In this document: piece after piece, positions 55,967 to 64,000 of the stretch
How the letters are laid out: each line of letters begins with the position of its first letter
Numbering within the stretch: position 1 is the first letter of the stretch
Assembly (NCBI GenBank): GCA_016793165.1
Contig: JAEULA010000071.1
Span: forward strand, 1 to 64,000
Reading direction: 5' to 3'
DNA: 64,000 bases
Source: Alphaproteobacteria bacterium
GTDB lineage: Bacteria > Pseudomonadota > Alphaproteobacteria > CACIAM-22H2
The notes under the pieces: model-generated
Told to the model about the DNA's origin: nothing
The model's input: only the letters and a program-made list of their open reading frames with translations
The model's database searches: none
Made by a program: the position numbers and the translations under genes

Positions 55967-57032
55967 GGCCGCGCCCGTCGCCCAGGCGCCGCTCGAGGCG
56001 CCGGCTGAAGGCCGACATCGAGGCGCAGAAGGCGAGGTAGATCGCCGCGATGAACAGATAGGCCTCGATGAAAAGTCCCCACCACTTGGTGTCCGCTTTG
56101 GCGGCGTTGGTCGTGCCCAGGAGGTCGAGCATGCTGATGATGACGACGAGCGACGTGTCCTTGAACGCGGCGATGAAGATGTTGACCAGCGACGGGATCA
56201 CCAGCGTCAGCGCCTGCGGCAGCACGATGCGCAGCTGGGTTTGCCAGTAGCCGAGGCCGATTGCCTCGGCGGCAAGGTATTGCCCGGCCGGGATGGCCTG
56301 CAGCCCGCCGCGGATGGCCTCGGCCATGTAGGCGGCGAAGAACAGCACGAAGGCGGCTTGCGCCCGCAGGAGCTGGTCGACGTTCCAGCCCGGCGGCAGG
56401 ACGAGCGGGAACAGGACCATCGACATGAACAGCAGGCTGATCAGCGGCACGCCGCGCATGAACTCGATGAACCCGGTCGCGATCCAGCGCAGCACGGCCA
56501 TGTCGCAGCGCCGCGCCAGCGCCAGCAGGATGCCGAGCCAGAAGGCGAGGAAGCAGCCCACGCTCGCGATCAGCATGGTCAGCGGCAGGCCGCCCCACAG
56601 CCGCGTCTCGACCGGCGGCAGCCCCGGAACGCCGCCGCGCATCAGCACCGCGATCGCGAGCAGCGTCGCCAGCCACGCGCCGAACATCGCGCGCCGCCGG
56701 GCCGGGGCGCTCCAGGCGGCCTCCACGCAGCTGGCTGCCGTCATCACGACGAACAGGGCGACCGCGAGCCCGGCCCGCCACTGCTCCTCGTAGGTGTACT
56801 GGCCGAACAGGATCAGGCGCCACTTGTCGTGGAGGAAGGCCCAGCACGCGCCCTGCGCCTTCAGGCACTGCTCGAGCGTGGCCGGGCCGGGAACCGACTC
56901 CGTCACCAGCCAGCGCCACGCGTGCGGCGCGAACCACGCCAGTGCCAGCGCGCCGAGAATGCTCGCCAGCGCGCTCGCCGGTGTGGCGAAGAAGTTGCGC
57001 CGCAGCCACGAGCGCGTCGCTGCGGCGCTCAT
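55959..57032 (-). CDS. Amino acid ABC transporter permease (AapM-like)
   Basis: 357 residues, about eight membrane helices. The N-terminal extension with periplasmic loop (QCLKAQGACWAFLHDKWRLI) is typical of AapM. The inner-membrane permease core has FIEFMRGVPLISLLFM, and the coupling helix EAIGLGYWQTQLRIVLPQAL contacts the ATPase. It overlaps the AapQ-like gene by four bases (ATGA). Confidence 0.92.
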   Translation of the reverse strand: MSAAATRSWLRRNFFATPASALASILGALALAWFAPHAWRWLVTESVPGPATLEQCLKAQGACWAFLHDKWRLILFGQYTYEEQWRAGLAVALFVVMTAASCVEAAWSAPARRRAMFGAWLATLLAIAVLMRGGVPGLPPVETRLWGGLPLTMLIASVGCFLAFWLGILLALARRCDMAVLRWIATGFIEFMRGVPLISLLFMSMVLFPLVLPPGWNVDQLLRAQAAFVLFFAAYMAEAIRGGLQAIPAGQYLAAEAIGLGYWQTQLRIVLPQALTLVIPSLVNIFIAAFKDTSLVVIISMLDLLGTTNAAKADTKWWGLFIEAYLFIAAIYLAFCASMSAFSRRLERRLGDGRGHG

Positions 57033-58204
57033 GCGCGGGCCTCGAAGGCGATGCGGCGGTTGTACCAGTTCATGAACGCCGCGGTGGCGAGGCTGAGCGT
57101 CAGGTAGACGGCAAGGATGATCGCGACGCATTCGACGGCGCGGCCGGTGTCGCCGGTCACGACCATCGAGACCCGCACGAGATCGGGATAGCCGATCGCG
57201 ACCGCGAGCGACGAGTTCTTGGTGAGGCTCAGGTACTGGCTGGTCAGGGGCGGCACGACGATGCGCAGCGCCTGCGGCAGCACCACGAGCCGCATCGTGC
57301 GCGCGCGCGAAAGCCCGAGGCTCTTCGCGGCTTCGACCTGGCCGCGCGCGACGCCCTGGATCCCGGCGCGGATCGACTCCGCCGCGAAGCCCGCCTGGTA
57401 GGTGACGAGGCCGAAGATGAGGATCGCGAACTCCGGTACCCGGTTGCCGCCACCCTGGAAGTTGAAGCCGCGCAGGGCGGGCACGTCCCAGGCGAGCGGA
57501 TCGCCGAAGGCCAGGAACAGGGCCAGCGGCGGGCACAGGATCGCGGCCAGGGCCGGACCGAGCACGGCGCTCGGCTGGCCGGTGCGTTCATGGAGCCGGC
57601 GCGCGCGGCGCGCGAGCAGCCACGCGGCCACCCCGCCGCCCGCCGCGGCGAGCGCCATCCAGGCGAAGACCGGCTGCATCTCCAGCGCCGGATAGGCGAG
57701 TCCGCGATTGGACAGGAACAGGCCGGGCAGGGGGCTCCAGGCCGCGCGCGGCGCCGGCAGCAGCTTCACGATGAGCAGGTGCCAGAAGTAGAGCTGCAGC
57801 AGCAGCGGGATGTTGCGGACGGTCTCGATGTAGAGCCAGGCGCCGCGCGACAGCATGAGATTGCTCGACAGCCGCGCCAGCGCGATCAGCGTGCCGAGGA
57901 CGGTCGTCAGCACGATCGCGATGACGGCGACCTGCAGCGTGTTGCCGAGCCCCGCCGCGAAGGCGTGCAGGATCGGCTCGCCGGCGCGATAGCCGATCAG
58001 GTTGTCGCCGATCTCGAACCCGGCGGCGTCGAGCAGGAATCCGAAGCCGAGCTCGAGCTTCATGCGCGGCAGATTCGCGCGGATGTTCGCCGCGGCGAAT
58101 CCGGCGGCGGCGAGCAGCGCCAGCAGGGCGAGGCCCTGCCAGAACGCCGATCGCACGCCCGGTCGCTTCCACAGCCGTCGAATCGCAGCGGCGGCGCCCG
58201 TCAT
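57029..58204 (-). CDS. Amino acid ABC transporter permease (AapQ-like)
   Basis: 391 residues. The HisM-type core shows YIETVRNIPLLLQLYFW and the coupling helix SLGLSRARTMRLVVLPQALR, with the long periplasmic insert characteristic of AapQ. Together with AapM it forms the membrane channel of a general L-amino acid type importer. The start codon follows the binding-protein gene by 55 bp. Confidence 0.92.
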   Translation of the reverse strand: MTGAAAAIRRLWKRPGVRSAFWQGLALLALLAAAGFAAANIRANLPRMKLELGFGFLLDAAGFEIGDNLIGYRAGEPILHAFAAGLGNTLQVAVIAIVLTTVLGTLIALARLSSNLMLSRGAWLYIETVRNIPLLLQLYFWHLLIVKLLPAPRAAWSPLPGLFLSNRGLAYPALEMQPVFAWMALAAAGGGVAAWLLARRARRLHERTGQPSAVLGPALAAILCPPLALFLAFGDPLAWDVPALRGFNFQGGGNRVPEFAILIFGLVTYQAGFAAESIRAGIQGVARGQVEAAKSLGLSRARTMRLVVLPQALRIVVPPLTSQYLSLTKNSSLAVAIGYPDLVRVSMVVTGDTGRAVECVAIILAVYLTLSLATAAFMNWYNRRIAFEARA

Positions 58205-58259
58205 GGCTCGTCCAGGTCGGCCCGCCCCGGCATCCGGCCGCGGCGGGCCGCCGGTCAGC

Positions 58260-59273
58260 TCAGCGCCAACTCGGCGCCCACTGCAGACCGCCGTCGCGCT
58301 CGAGCGCGTTGGGCCCGCGCGGCAGCTTGCCGGGCGACTTCATGCCGAAGCTGCGGTCCCACACCTCGCCGTAGTTGCCCACCGTGCGGACGATGTTGGC
58401 GCCGAAGTCCTTGGCGAGCCCCATCTTCGGGCCGATGTCGCCTTCCTCGCCCATGAAGCGCTTCACGGCGGGATCCTTGTGACCCTTGAAGTTCTCGACG
58501 TTGTCCCGGGTGATGCCGAGCTCCTCGGCCGTGACGAGCGCGTAGTGCGCCCACTTGGCCGCCGTCGCGAAGGCGACGTCGTCGCGGCGGATGATCGGGC
58601 CCATGTGCGACTTGGCATAGAGCTCGGGCAGGATGACGTGGTCGTCGGGCTGCTTGAGCCGCGCGCGGCGCATCGCGAGGAACGGCGGCTCCGAGGTGAC
58701 GACGTCGCAGCGACCTTCCTCGTAGAGCGGGTAGATCTGCGTCGTGGACTCGATCGCCACCGGCTTGAAGGTCATGTTGCGCGCGCGGAAATAGTCCGAG
58801 ATCCAGCTCTCCTGCAGCGAGCCCGCGACCACGCAGATCGACGCGCCATTGAGGTCGGCGAGCTTGGTGGCGCCGGCGCGCTTGTGGACCATGAAGCCGA
58901 GGCCCGAGAACATGTTCGGCCCGACGAAGTCGAGCCCGAGTTCGGTGTTGCGGCCGATCGTCCATGTGATCGCGAAGCCGGCCATGTCGACCTCGCCGGC
59001 CTTCACGCCGGGGATCGCCTGCGCGAACGTGACCTTGACGAACTCGACCTTGGGATTCGGGCCGAGGATCGCGGCCGCGACGGCACGGCAGTAGTCGGCC
59101 TCGAGGCCCACCGTCTCGCCGCGATCGCTGAGGGTCGCGAGGCCCGGCGAGTCCGCCGGCACGCCGCACTTGAAGCTGCCGCGCGCGCGAATGTCCTCGA
59201 TCTGCCCGGCGCCGGCCGCGACCGGTGCAAGCAACGTCAGCGCCGCCGCCGCGGCGAACCAGTTCCTCGTCAT
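58260..59273 (-). CDS. Amino acid ABC transporter substrate-binding protein (AapJ-like)
   Basis: 337 residues, signal peptide NWFAAAAALTLLAPVAAGA. Bacterial periplasmic type 2 fold: IRARGSFKCGVPADSPGLA, GLEADYCRAVAAAILG, ITWTIGRNTELGLDFVGP, and the C-terminal NYGEVWDRSFG, all AapJ-like. GGGAGG sits before the ATG at 59273; an ATG 78 bp further up would bury the signal peptide. Known AapJ proteins bind many L-amino acids; the operon genes around it suggest a more special substrate. Confidence 0.9.
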   Translation of the reverse strand: MTRNWFAAAAALTLLAPVAAGAGQIEDIRARGSFKCGVPADSPGLATLSDRGETVGLEADYCRAVAAAILGPNPKVEFVKVTFAQAIPGVKAGEVDMAGFAITWTIGRNTELGLDFVGPNMFSGLGFMVHKRAGATKLADLNGASICVVAGSLQESWISDYFRARNMTFKPVAIESTTQIYPLYEEGRCDVVTSEPPFLAMRRARLKQPDDHVILPELYAKSHMGPIIRRDDVAFATAAKWAHYALVTAEELGITRDNVENFKGHKDPAVKRFMGEEGDIGPKMGLAKDFGANIVRTVGNYGEVWDRSFGMKSPGKLPRGPNALERDGGLQWAPSWR

Positions 59274-59322
59274 GCCGTCCCTCCCTGGATTATCGCGCCG
59301 CCCCCGCGGCGGCGCGGTTGCG

Positions 59323-60567
59323 TCAGTAGCTGCGCTCGGCCGTGGCCGCACCGGCGACGCCGCGGGCCTGGGCGACCACCGCGCGCAGATCGGCGAGGTA
59401 GTCGTCGACCATGACCTCGTGGTTCGGATTGAGCGCGAGGTGGATCCCCTTGGGTTCGGCCTGACGGCCCACGAACCAGCCGCGCGCGGCCATGCCGTCG
59501 GCGATCGCGCCGATGTCGAGCGCCGGGTCGCTGGCGCGGTAGACGAAGATCGAGAGCTCGTTGGGCTCGAGCACCGCGAGGCCCGGAATCGCGTTGATGC
59601 CCCCGGTGAGGCGCCGCTTCGTCTCCATGATGATGCGCGCGATCCGGTGATAGCCGTCCATGCCGAGATAGTTCATCACGGCCCATGCGGCGGCGACGGC
59701 GCCGCCCGGGCGGGCGCCCTGGGCGGTCGGCTGCATGTAGGCGCCGCGCTCCCAGTCGTCGAAGGTGAAGATCTGGTACTTGTCCTTCAGCCGCTGCTCG
59801 CGCAGCAGCATCAGCGAGGCGCCCCAGGCCGCCATGCCGTATTTGTGCAGGTCCGCGGAGATCGAGGTGACCCCCGGGACCGCGAAGTCGAAGGCGGGGA
59901 TGTCGTGGCCGATGTCGCGCACGAACGGGGCGAGGAACCCGCCGACGCAGGCGTCGACATGCATCCAGAGCCCGCGCTCCTGGGCGAGGGCCGCGATGTC
60001 GGCGATCGGGTCGAAGACGCCGAACGGATAGTTCGGCGCCGATCCCATCAGCATGATCGTATCCGCGTCGATGCGCTCGGCCATTCCCGCCACGTCGGCG
60101 CGGAAGTCGTTGCGGCTCGTCCGCACGCGCACGACCTCGATGCCGAGGTAGTGCGCCGCGCGGGTGAAGGTCGGGTGGCAGGTGCGCGGCACCACGGCCT
60201 TCGGCCGCGTCACGCCCTTCTCGGCGCGCGCCCAGTCGCGGGCGGTCTTGAGCGCGAGGAAGATGCTCTCCGAGCCGCCCGAGGTGAAGGTGGCCGTCGC
60301 ACCCGGCGGCGCGTGCAGCAGCGACAGGCCCATCTCGACGACCTCGCCCTCCAGACGCTTCAGGCTGGGGAAGGCGCGGTGCGCCATGTTGTTCTCGTTC
60401 CAGTAGGCGCAGTAGGCCTCCTGCTGGACGCGCTTCAGCTCCTCGTCGAGGTAGTAGTAGTAGAGCGCCATCCGGCCGCGGCGCCACGAGAAGTCGTCCT
60501 TCTTCGCGTCCTCGAGCTCCGACTTGAGGAAGCTCCAGTCGCGGCCCTTCTGCGGAATGCGCATCAT
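59323..60567 (-). CDS. PLP-dependent decarboxylase/lyase (group II, sphingosine-phosphate-lyase-like)
   Basis: 414 residues, fold-type I PLP enzyme. The Schiff-base Lys lies in SADLHKYG, the PLP-ring Asp/His segment in WMHVDACVGGF, and the phosphate-binding turn in TSGGSESIFLALKTARD. The nearest groups are glutamate/tyrosine/aromatic amino acid decarboxylases and sphingosine-1-phosphate lyases. In this operon it may decarboxylate or retro-aldol cleave an amino acid intermediate. Substrate unknown. Confidence 0.8.
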   Translation of the reverse strand: MMRIPQKGRDWSFLKSELEDAKKDDFSWRRGRMALYYYYLDEELKRVQQEAYCAYWNENNMAHRAFPSLKRLEGEVVEMGLSLLHAPPGATATFTSGGSESIFLALKTARDWARAEKGVTRPKAVVPRTCHPTFTRAAHYLGIEVVRVRTSRNDFRADVAGMAERIDADTIMLMGSAPNYPFGVFDPIADIAALAQERGLWMHVDACVGGFLAPFVRDIGHDIPAFDFAVPGVTSISADLHKYGMAAWGASLMLLREQRLKDKYQIFTFDDWERGAYMQPTAQGARPGGAVAAAWAVMNYLGMDGYHRIARIIMETKRRLTGGINAIPGLAVLEPNELSIFVYRASDPALDIGAIADGMAARGWFVGRQAEPKGIHLALNPNHEVMVDDYLADLRAVVAQARGVAGAATAERSY

Positions 60568-60584
60568 CGCTCGACGGGCTCCTG

Positions 60585-61466
60585 CTACTGCGTGCCGCGC
60601 AGGCCGAGGATCCGGCGCGCCTCGGCAGGCGTGGCCACCTCCGGCCCCAGCAGCCGGACGATCCTGACCGCCTTCTCGACGAGCTGCGCGTTCGAGCCGA
60701 ACACGCCCTTGTCGACGTAGAGGTTGTCCTCGAGGCCGACGCGCACGTGGCCGCCGAGCAGCACGGCCTGCGCGGCCATCGGGAACTCCATGCGCGAGAT
60801 GCCGAACGCCGCCCAGATGGCCCGCTGCGGCAGCAGGCTCTTCATGAAGGCCATGGTTTCCGGGGTCTGCGGCGCGCCCCAGGCGACGCCGAGCACGATC
60901 TGGAACAGCGGCGGTGCGTCGACCAGGCCGTCGGCGACCAGCTGGCTCGCGAACCGGATGTGGCCGGCGTCGAAGACCTCGAGCTCGGGCTTGGCGCCGG
61001 CCGCGCGCATCAGCGTCGCCATCTCGCGCAGATGGCGCGGGATGTTGACGAAGGCGAACTCGCCCATATTCATGGTGCCGACGTCGAGGCTGCAGATCTC
61101 GGGCTTGAGCTCGGTGACGTGGCGCATGCGCTCGGCAGGCTGCACGATCGTCGTGCCGGGCCCGTGCCGCCGCGGATCGTCGGGGTGAGGGTCGTAGCGC
61201 CCGCCCGCGCCGCAGCTCAGGTTGAGGATGATGTCGCTGCGGCTGGCGCGCACGCGCTCGACGACGTCGCGGAACAGCGCCGGATCCCGGCTTGCGGCGC
61301 CGGTCTTGGGATCGCGCACGTGAATGTGGGCGATCGCGGCGCCCGCCTCGCCGGCCTCGATCGCCGCGCGGGCGATCTCCGCGGGCGTGACCGGGATCGC
61401 GGGGTGCTTGCCGACGGTGGCGCCGGAGCCGGTGACGGCGCAGGTGATGATGACCTTCTCCTGCAT
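60585..61466 (-). CDS. Beta-keto acid cleavage enzyme (BKACE, DUF849 family)
   Basis: 293 residues. The zinc site of BKACE/Kce enzymes is visible as HIHVRD (His47, His49), with the expected TIM-barrel marks TGSGATVGKHPAIPVTP, NLSCGAG and GHVRVGLEDNLYV with the zinc-ligand Glu. BKACE enzymes condense a beta-keto acid with acetyl-CoA to give acetoacetate and a new acyl-CoA. One base separates it from the aminotransferase gene, so both are translated together. The beta-keto acid used here is not known. Confidence 0.88.
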   Translation of the reverse strand: MQEKVIITCAVTGSGATVGKHPAIPVTPAEIARAAIEAGEAGAAIAHIHVRDPKTGAASRDPALFRDVVERVRASRSDIILNLSCGAGGRYDPHPDDPRRHGPGTTIVQPAERMRHVTELKPEICSLDVGTMNMGEFAFVNIPRHLREMATLMRAAGAKPELEVFDAGHIRFASQLVADGLVDAPPLFQIVLGVAWGAPQTPETMAFMKSLLPQRAIWAAFGISRMEFPMAAQAVLLGGHVRVGLEDNLYVDKGVFGSNAQLVEKAVRIVRLLGPEVATPAEARRILGLRGTQ

Positions 61467-61467
61467 G

Positions 61468-62802
61468 TCACGCCGCCTCGCCGGAGGCGCGGCGGATGCC
61501 CATGAGCCCCTCGTGCACGGCGCCGCAGAAGTCGTCGACCTCCTTCTCGCCCATCGCGGTCGACAGCGCGATCAGGCCGGTCGGGCCCATCACGAAGCCG
61601 GCGTTGAGGAGGTGGCGATAGAGGCCGTCGAGGCGCTTGCGCTCGGCCGGCAGCGCATGGACCGAGCGGTAGTCGGTGTAGCGGCGGTTGTTCATGTGGA
61701 TCTTCCAGAGGCTGCCTGCGCCGGTGACCTGGCCTTCCATGTTGGCATCGCGGAACGCCGCGCGCAGCCCCTCCGCCAGGCGGTCGCCGAGCGTCGCCAG
61801 GCGCGCGAACGCCTCGGGCGTCATCATGCGCATCGCGGCGTAGCCGGCCGCCATCGTCATCGGATTCGAGTTGAAGGTACCGCCGTGGCTCGCGAGCGGC
61901 CGGCCACGCGTCGGGTTGAAAACGTCCATGAACGCCTTCTTGCCGGCGACCGCGCCCACCGGCATCCCGCCGCCGATGATCTTGCCCATCGTCGTCAGGT
62001 CGGCGTCGAAGCCGTGCACGTGCTGCGGGCCGTTGTAGTCGATGCGGAACGATGCCACCTCGTCCGAGATCATGACGATGTCGTGCCGGTCGCAGACCTC
62101 GCGCACCATCCTCAGGAACTCGGCGGTGGCGGGGACGAAGCCGATGCGCGGCGGGAGCGGATCGATGATCACCGCCGCCAGGCGGTCGGCGTTCAGCTCG
62201 AGCAGGTGACGCGACCTCGCGACGTCGTTGTGCGGGATGACGACCACGTCGCGCATCACGTTCTCGGGCAGGCCACGCGTGTAGGGGGTTCGCGCGGGGG
62301 CGTCGACGTCGCCCCAGTTCCCGGGATTGGCGTCGTGACTGACCTCGACGGGATCGAACATGCCGTGATACGCGCCCTCGCATTTCGCGATCATCGGCCG
62401 GCCGTTGTGGGCGCGCGCCGCCTTGACCGCGACCATCACCGCCTCGGATCCGGAGTTGCAGAACCGGATCTGCTCGAAGCTCTTGACGCGGCCGCACAGC
62501 AGCTCGGCGAGCATCACCTCGTTCTCGGTCGGCATCGCGAAGGAGAGGCCGCGCGCCGCCTGCTCCTGCACCGCCGCGACGATCTCGGGATGCGCGTGGC
62601 CGTGGATCAGCGTCATGTAGTTGTTGAGGAAGTCGATCCGCTCGACGCCGTCGACGTCCCTGATCCGGCAGCCGGAGCCGGACGCCGCGTAGATCGGGTA
62701 GGGCGCCTGCCAGGTCGTGAGCCGCGTCGATCCGCCCGCCATCACCTGCGACGCCCGCGCGTAGAGCTGCGCCGAACGCGAGCTCGGATCCGGATAGACC
62801 AT
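61468..62802 (-). CDS. Class III aminotransferase, glutamate-1-semialdehyde-aminomutase-like
   Basis: 444 residues. Marks are FCNSGSEAVMVAVKAARA, SDEVASFR, the PLP Lys in TMGKIIGGGMPVG and HGGTFNSNPM. The overall form is close to the HemL subgroup, which also contains beta-amino acid transaminases. The absence of haem genes nearby and the adjacent BKACE gene argue for a catabolic aminotransferase, perhaps of a beta-amino acid, rather than for tetrapyrrole synthesis. The start at MVYPDPSS is used; first gene of the operon. Confidence 0.82.
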   Translation of the reverse strand: MVYPDPSSRSAQLYARASQVMAGGSTRLTTWQAPYPIYAASGSGCRIRDVDGVERIDFLNNYMTLIHGHAHPEIVAAVQEQAARGLSFAMPTENEVMLAELLCGRVKSFEQIRFCNSGSEAVMVAVKAARAHNGRPMIAKCEGAYHGMFDPVEVSHDANPGNWGDVDAPARTPYTRGLPENVMRDVVVIPHNDVARSRHLLELNADRLAAVIIDPLPPRIGFVPATAEFLRMVREVCDRHDIVMISDEVASFRIDYNGPQHVHGFDADLTTMGKIIGGGMPVGAVAGKKAFMDVFNPTRGRPLASHGGTFNSNPMTMAAGYAAMRMMTPEAFARLATLGDRLAEGLRAAFRDANMEGQVTGAGSLWKIHMNNRRYTDYRSVHALPAERKRLDGLYRHLLNAGFVMGPTGLIALSTAMGEKEVDDFCGAVHEGLMGIRRASGEAA

Positions 62803-62876
62803 GGCTTCATCCCCCGCTCGCAACGTTCCGTCACCCCGTCGACGGGCGCGGCCGCAGCCGCCGATGCACGCGCTAT

Positions 62877-62888
62877 ATGTGATCACAT
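62877..62888. promoter_or_regulatory. Palindromic operator candidate for the GntR regulator
   Basis: ATGTGATCACAT is a perfect 12-bp palindrome in a small AT-rich patch (CTATATGTGATCACATTA). It lies 75 bp before the aminotransferase start and 94 bp behind the GntR stop. GntR/FCD regulators bind short palindromes of the GT-N-AC kind, so it probably controls the leftward catabolic operon. Confidence 0.6.
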
Positions 62889-62981
62889 TATTCGCCGGCC
62901 GCGCGCTCGCGCAAGCATCGCGGCGCGGCCGATGCGCATCGACCGCGCCCCGCCGCCGCGGCGCGCATGGCCCGCGGCCGG

Positions 62982-63755
62982 TCAGATGGCGGAGGCGAGG
63001 CGCGCGCGATAGGCCGGCGCCCGCGACAGCTCGATGATGTAGTCGAGCGCCGCGCCGATATCGCGCTCGAGCGCCGCGCGCGCGGCCTCCTCGTCCTTGC
63101 GTGCGATCGCGGCGAGGATCTTGCCGCGCAGCCGTCCGGCCTCGCGATCGGCATAGGCCGGGAACAGGTAGTTCACGTAGGGCGCGGTGCGCAGCCACAG
63201 GCTCTCGATCAGCGCGCCCAGGATCGGCTGGCGGGCCCCGTCGTAGATCATGAAGTGGAAGGCGCCGATCGCGCGGATGCGGAGCTTGACGTCGCCGTCG
63301 CGGCGCAGCGCGACGATCCGCGCCTCGGCGGCCTCGAGCGCGGCGACGTCGCGCTTGTCGAAGTTGCGCGTCGCCAGCGCCGTCGCGTGGCCCTCCAGCA
63401 TGACGCGCAGCGAGCGCAGCTCCTCGAGCCGCTCGGTGGAGAGCAGCGGCACGCGGATCAGGCGGTTGGGCAGGATCTCGATCGCTCCCTCCGCGGCCAG
63501 CCCGTGGAGCGCCTCGCGGATCGGCGTCGGGCTGATCCGGAGCGCGGTCGACAGGCCGCGGATCGTCACCTTCTGGCCGGGCTCGAACTGGCCGCTGCGC
63601 AGCGCCGCGCGCAGGGCCTCGCCGGCCTGTCCGCGCAGCGTTCGCGCATCGATGCGATCGAGATCGGGGATGCTCAGCGTCGTTCCGCCGGGAAGGGGTC
63701 CTGGTCGGCAGTCTAGTCGAATTCCGGCCGCGGCCGCAGCCGCGCGCGGGGTCAC
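62982..63755 (-). CDS. GntR-family regulator, FadR/FCD type
   Basis: 257 residues from a GTG that overlaps the stop of the ThDP-enzyme gene (GTGA). The winged helix (about 35-100) has the recognition region STALRISPTPIREALHGL; the C-terminal FCD ligand domain (about 115-240) shows the metal/ligand His in AFHFMIYDGA and a second His-poor half. The first 28 residues are Ala/Arg/Pro-rich and unlike the family, and no better start codon exists in frame, so the true start is uncertain. Probable regulator of the operon to its left. Confidence 0.85.
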   Translation of the reverse strand: MTPRAAAAAAGIRLDCRPGPLPGGTTLSIPDLDRIDARTLRGQAGEALRAALRSGQFEPGQKVTIRGLSTALRISPTPIREALHGLAAEGAIEILPNRLIRVPLLSTERLEELRSLRVMLEGHATALATRNFDKRDVAALEAAEARIVALRRDGDVKLRIRAIGAFHFMIYDGARQPILGALIESLWLRTAPYVNYLFPAYADREAGRLRGKILAAIARKDEEAARAALERDIGAALDYIIELSRAPAYRARLASAI

Positions 63756-64000
63756 ACGAACTTCTCGATCGATCCGGCGAAGGACGTGATCGGCGGATAG
63801 GCGGCGGGGTCGGTCACCACGTCGATCAGCGACGGGACCTCGCACGCGATCGCGGCATCCAGCGCGGCCCCGATCCGCGCCGGGTCCTCGAGCCGCTCGC
63901 CGTGGCAGCCGCAGGCGCGCGCGATCAGCGCGTGGTCGACGCCGGCGAATGCGACGGCGTCGCTGTGCCGGCCGTAGCGCGAGAGCTCGGCATGCTTCTG
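63752..64000 (-). CDS. C-terminal end of a ThDP-dependent enzyme (acetolactate-synthase-like), partial
   Basis: The minus-strand frame enters from the window edge and gives the last 82 residues: QKHAELSRYGRHSD, VDHALIARACGCHG, ARIGAALDAAIACEVPSLID, then the end EKFV. This is the end of the C-terminal ThDP-binding domain of acetolactate synthase/benzoylformate decarboxylase-like enzymes. The catalytic Glu and the GDG motif lie outside the window. Coupled to the GntR gene by GTGA overlap. Confidence 0.75.
   Translation of the reverse strand, partial: QKHAELSRYGRHSDAVAFAGVDHALIARACGCHGERLEDPARIGAALDAAIACEVPSLIDVVTDPAAYPPITSFAGSIEKFV

Noticed and set aside
55223..58204. Transporter at 55-58 kb as the missing permease/ATPase for the eight-protein array
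   Set aside because: It is on the other strand, is of the polar amino acid (AapQMP) type, and has its own type 2 binding protein; COG2984 proteins belong to a different transporter class.
61468..62802. Aminotransferase as HemL for haem synthesis
   Set aside because: Alphaproteobacteria usually make 5-aminolevulinate with ALA synthase, and the gene is one base from a BKACE gene in a catabolic operon.

Overview
The window is dense (about 90% coding), very GC-rich DNA from an alphaproteobacterium. The main pointers are a dnaG-rpoD pair, an ArsR-methyltransferase regulator directly upstream of metF and metH, AapJQMP-type amino acid transport genes, a perfect CtrA-type box (TTAA-N7-TTAA), an MlaA/MlaC pair, and a large set of COG2984 substrate-binding proteins of the kind that is expanded in Bradyrhizobium/Reyranella-like lineages. 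Genus cannot be told from the sequence. No rRNA, tRNA, CRISPR array, insertion sequence or prophage was seen.

Layout. 1-9.0 kb: rpoD (cut by the window edge) and dnaG on the minus strand, then ettA, a small iron-permease-like membrane protein, a P-loop kinase-like protein, an RRM RNA-binding protein and an EEP-family hydrolase. 8.3-20.9 kb: a nitrate-respiration island, with a Crp/Fnr-type regulator divergent from narK(1-2 fusion)-narGHJI-ppiC-[small ORF]-nnrS and an FNR-type box in the divergent promoter. 20.9-22.8 kb: mlaA-mlaC and an RHH-like protein (minus). 23.0-28.4 kb: methionine module, ArsR-methyltransferase, metF, metH, with an 18-bp near-palindrome just before the first start. 28.5-42.4 kb: mixed housekeeping genes (cupin, coiled-coil membrane protein, polysaccharide deacetylase, YdcF-like, second EEP protein, CZB protein, TonB-like, HutD, ABC-F, DadA-like, EamA exporter, VOC protein, RlmM-like, DUF1194 VWA protein, nitrilase-like amidase).

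42.7-55.2 kb is the most unusual part. Eight non-identical exported substrate-binding proteins (ABC_sub_bind/COG2984) lie head to tail, every internal junction being an ATGA overlap. No permease or ATPase for them is in the window. They are followed by a membrane histidine kinase with a periplasmic Cache-like sensor region and two GAF domains, a stand-alone receiver and a receiver-adenylate/guanylate cyclase. The codons for the shared C-terminal tail (DEVIE) of each binding protein spell a near-ideal Shine-Dalgarno sequence for the next gene; in the last gene the peptide is kept but the SD-forming bases are lost. I propose that this is a periplasmic ligand-sensing array feeding a phosphorelay and cyclic-nucleotide output, not a transporter set. 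That function is inference.

55.2-64.0 kb: a leftward catabolic operon (class III aminotransferase, BKACE-family beta-keto acid cleavage enzyme, PLP-dependent decarboxylase/lyase, amino acid ABC transporter JQMP) next to a FadR/FCD-type GntR regulator and the end of a ThDP-dependent enzyme gene. A palindrome lies in the operon promoter. The gene set suggests uptake of an amino acid, possibly a beta-amino acid, then conversion to a beta-keto acid and cleavage.
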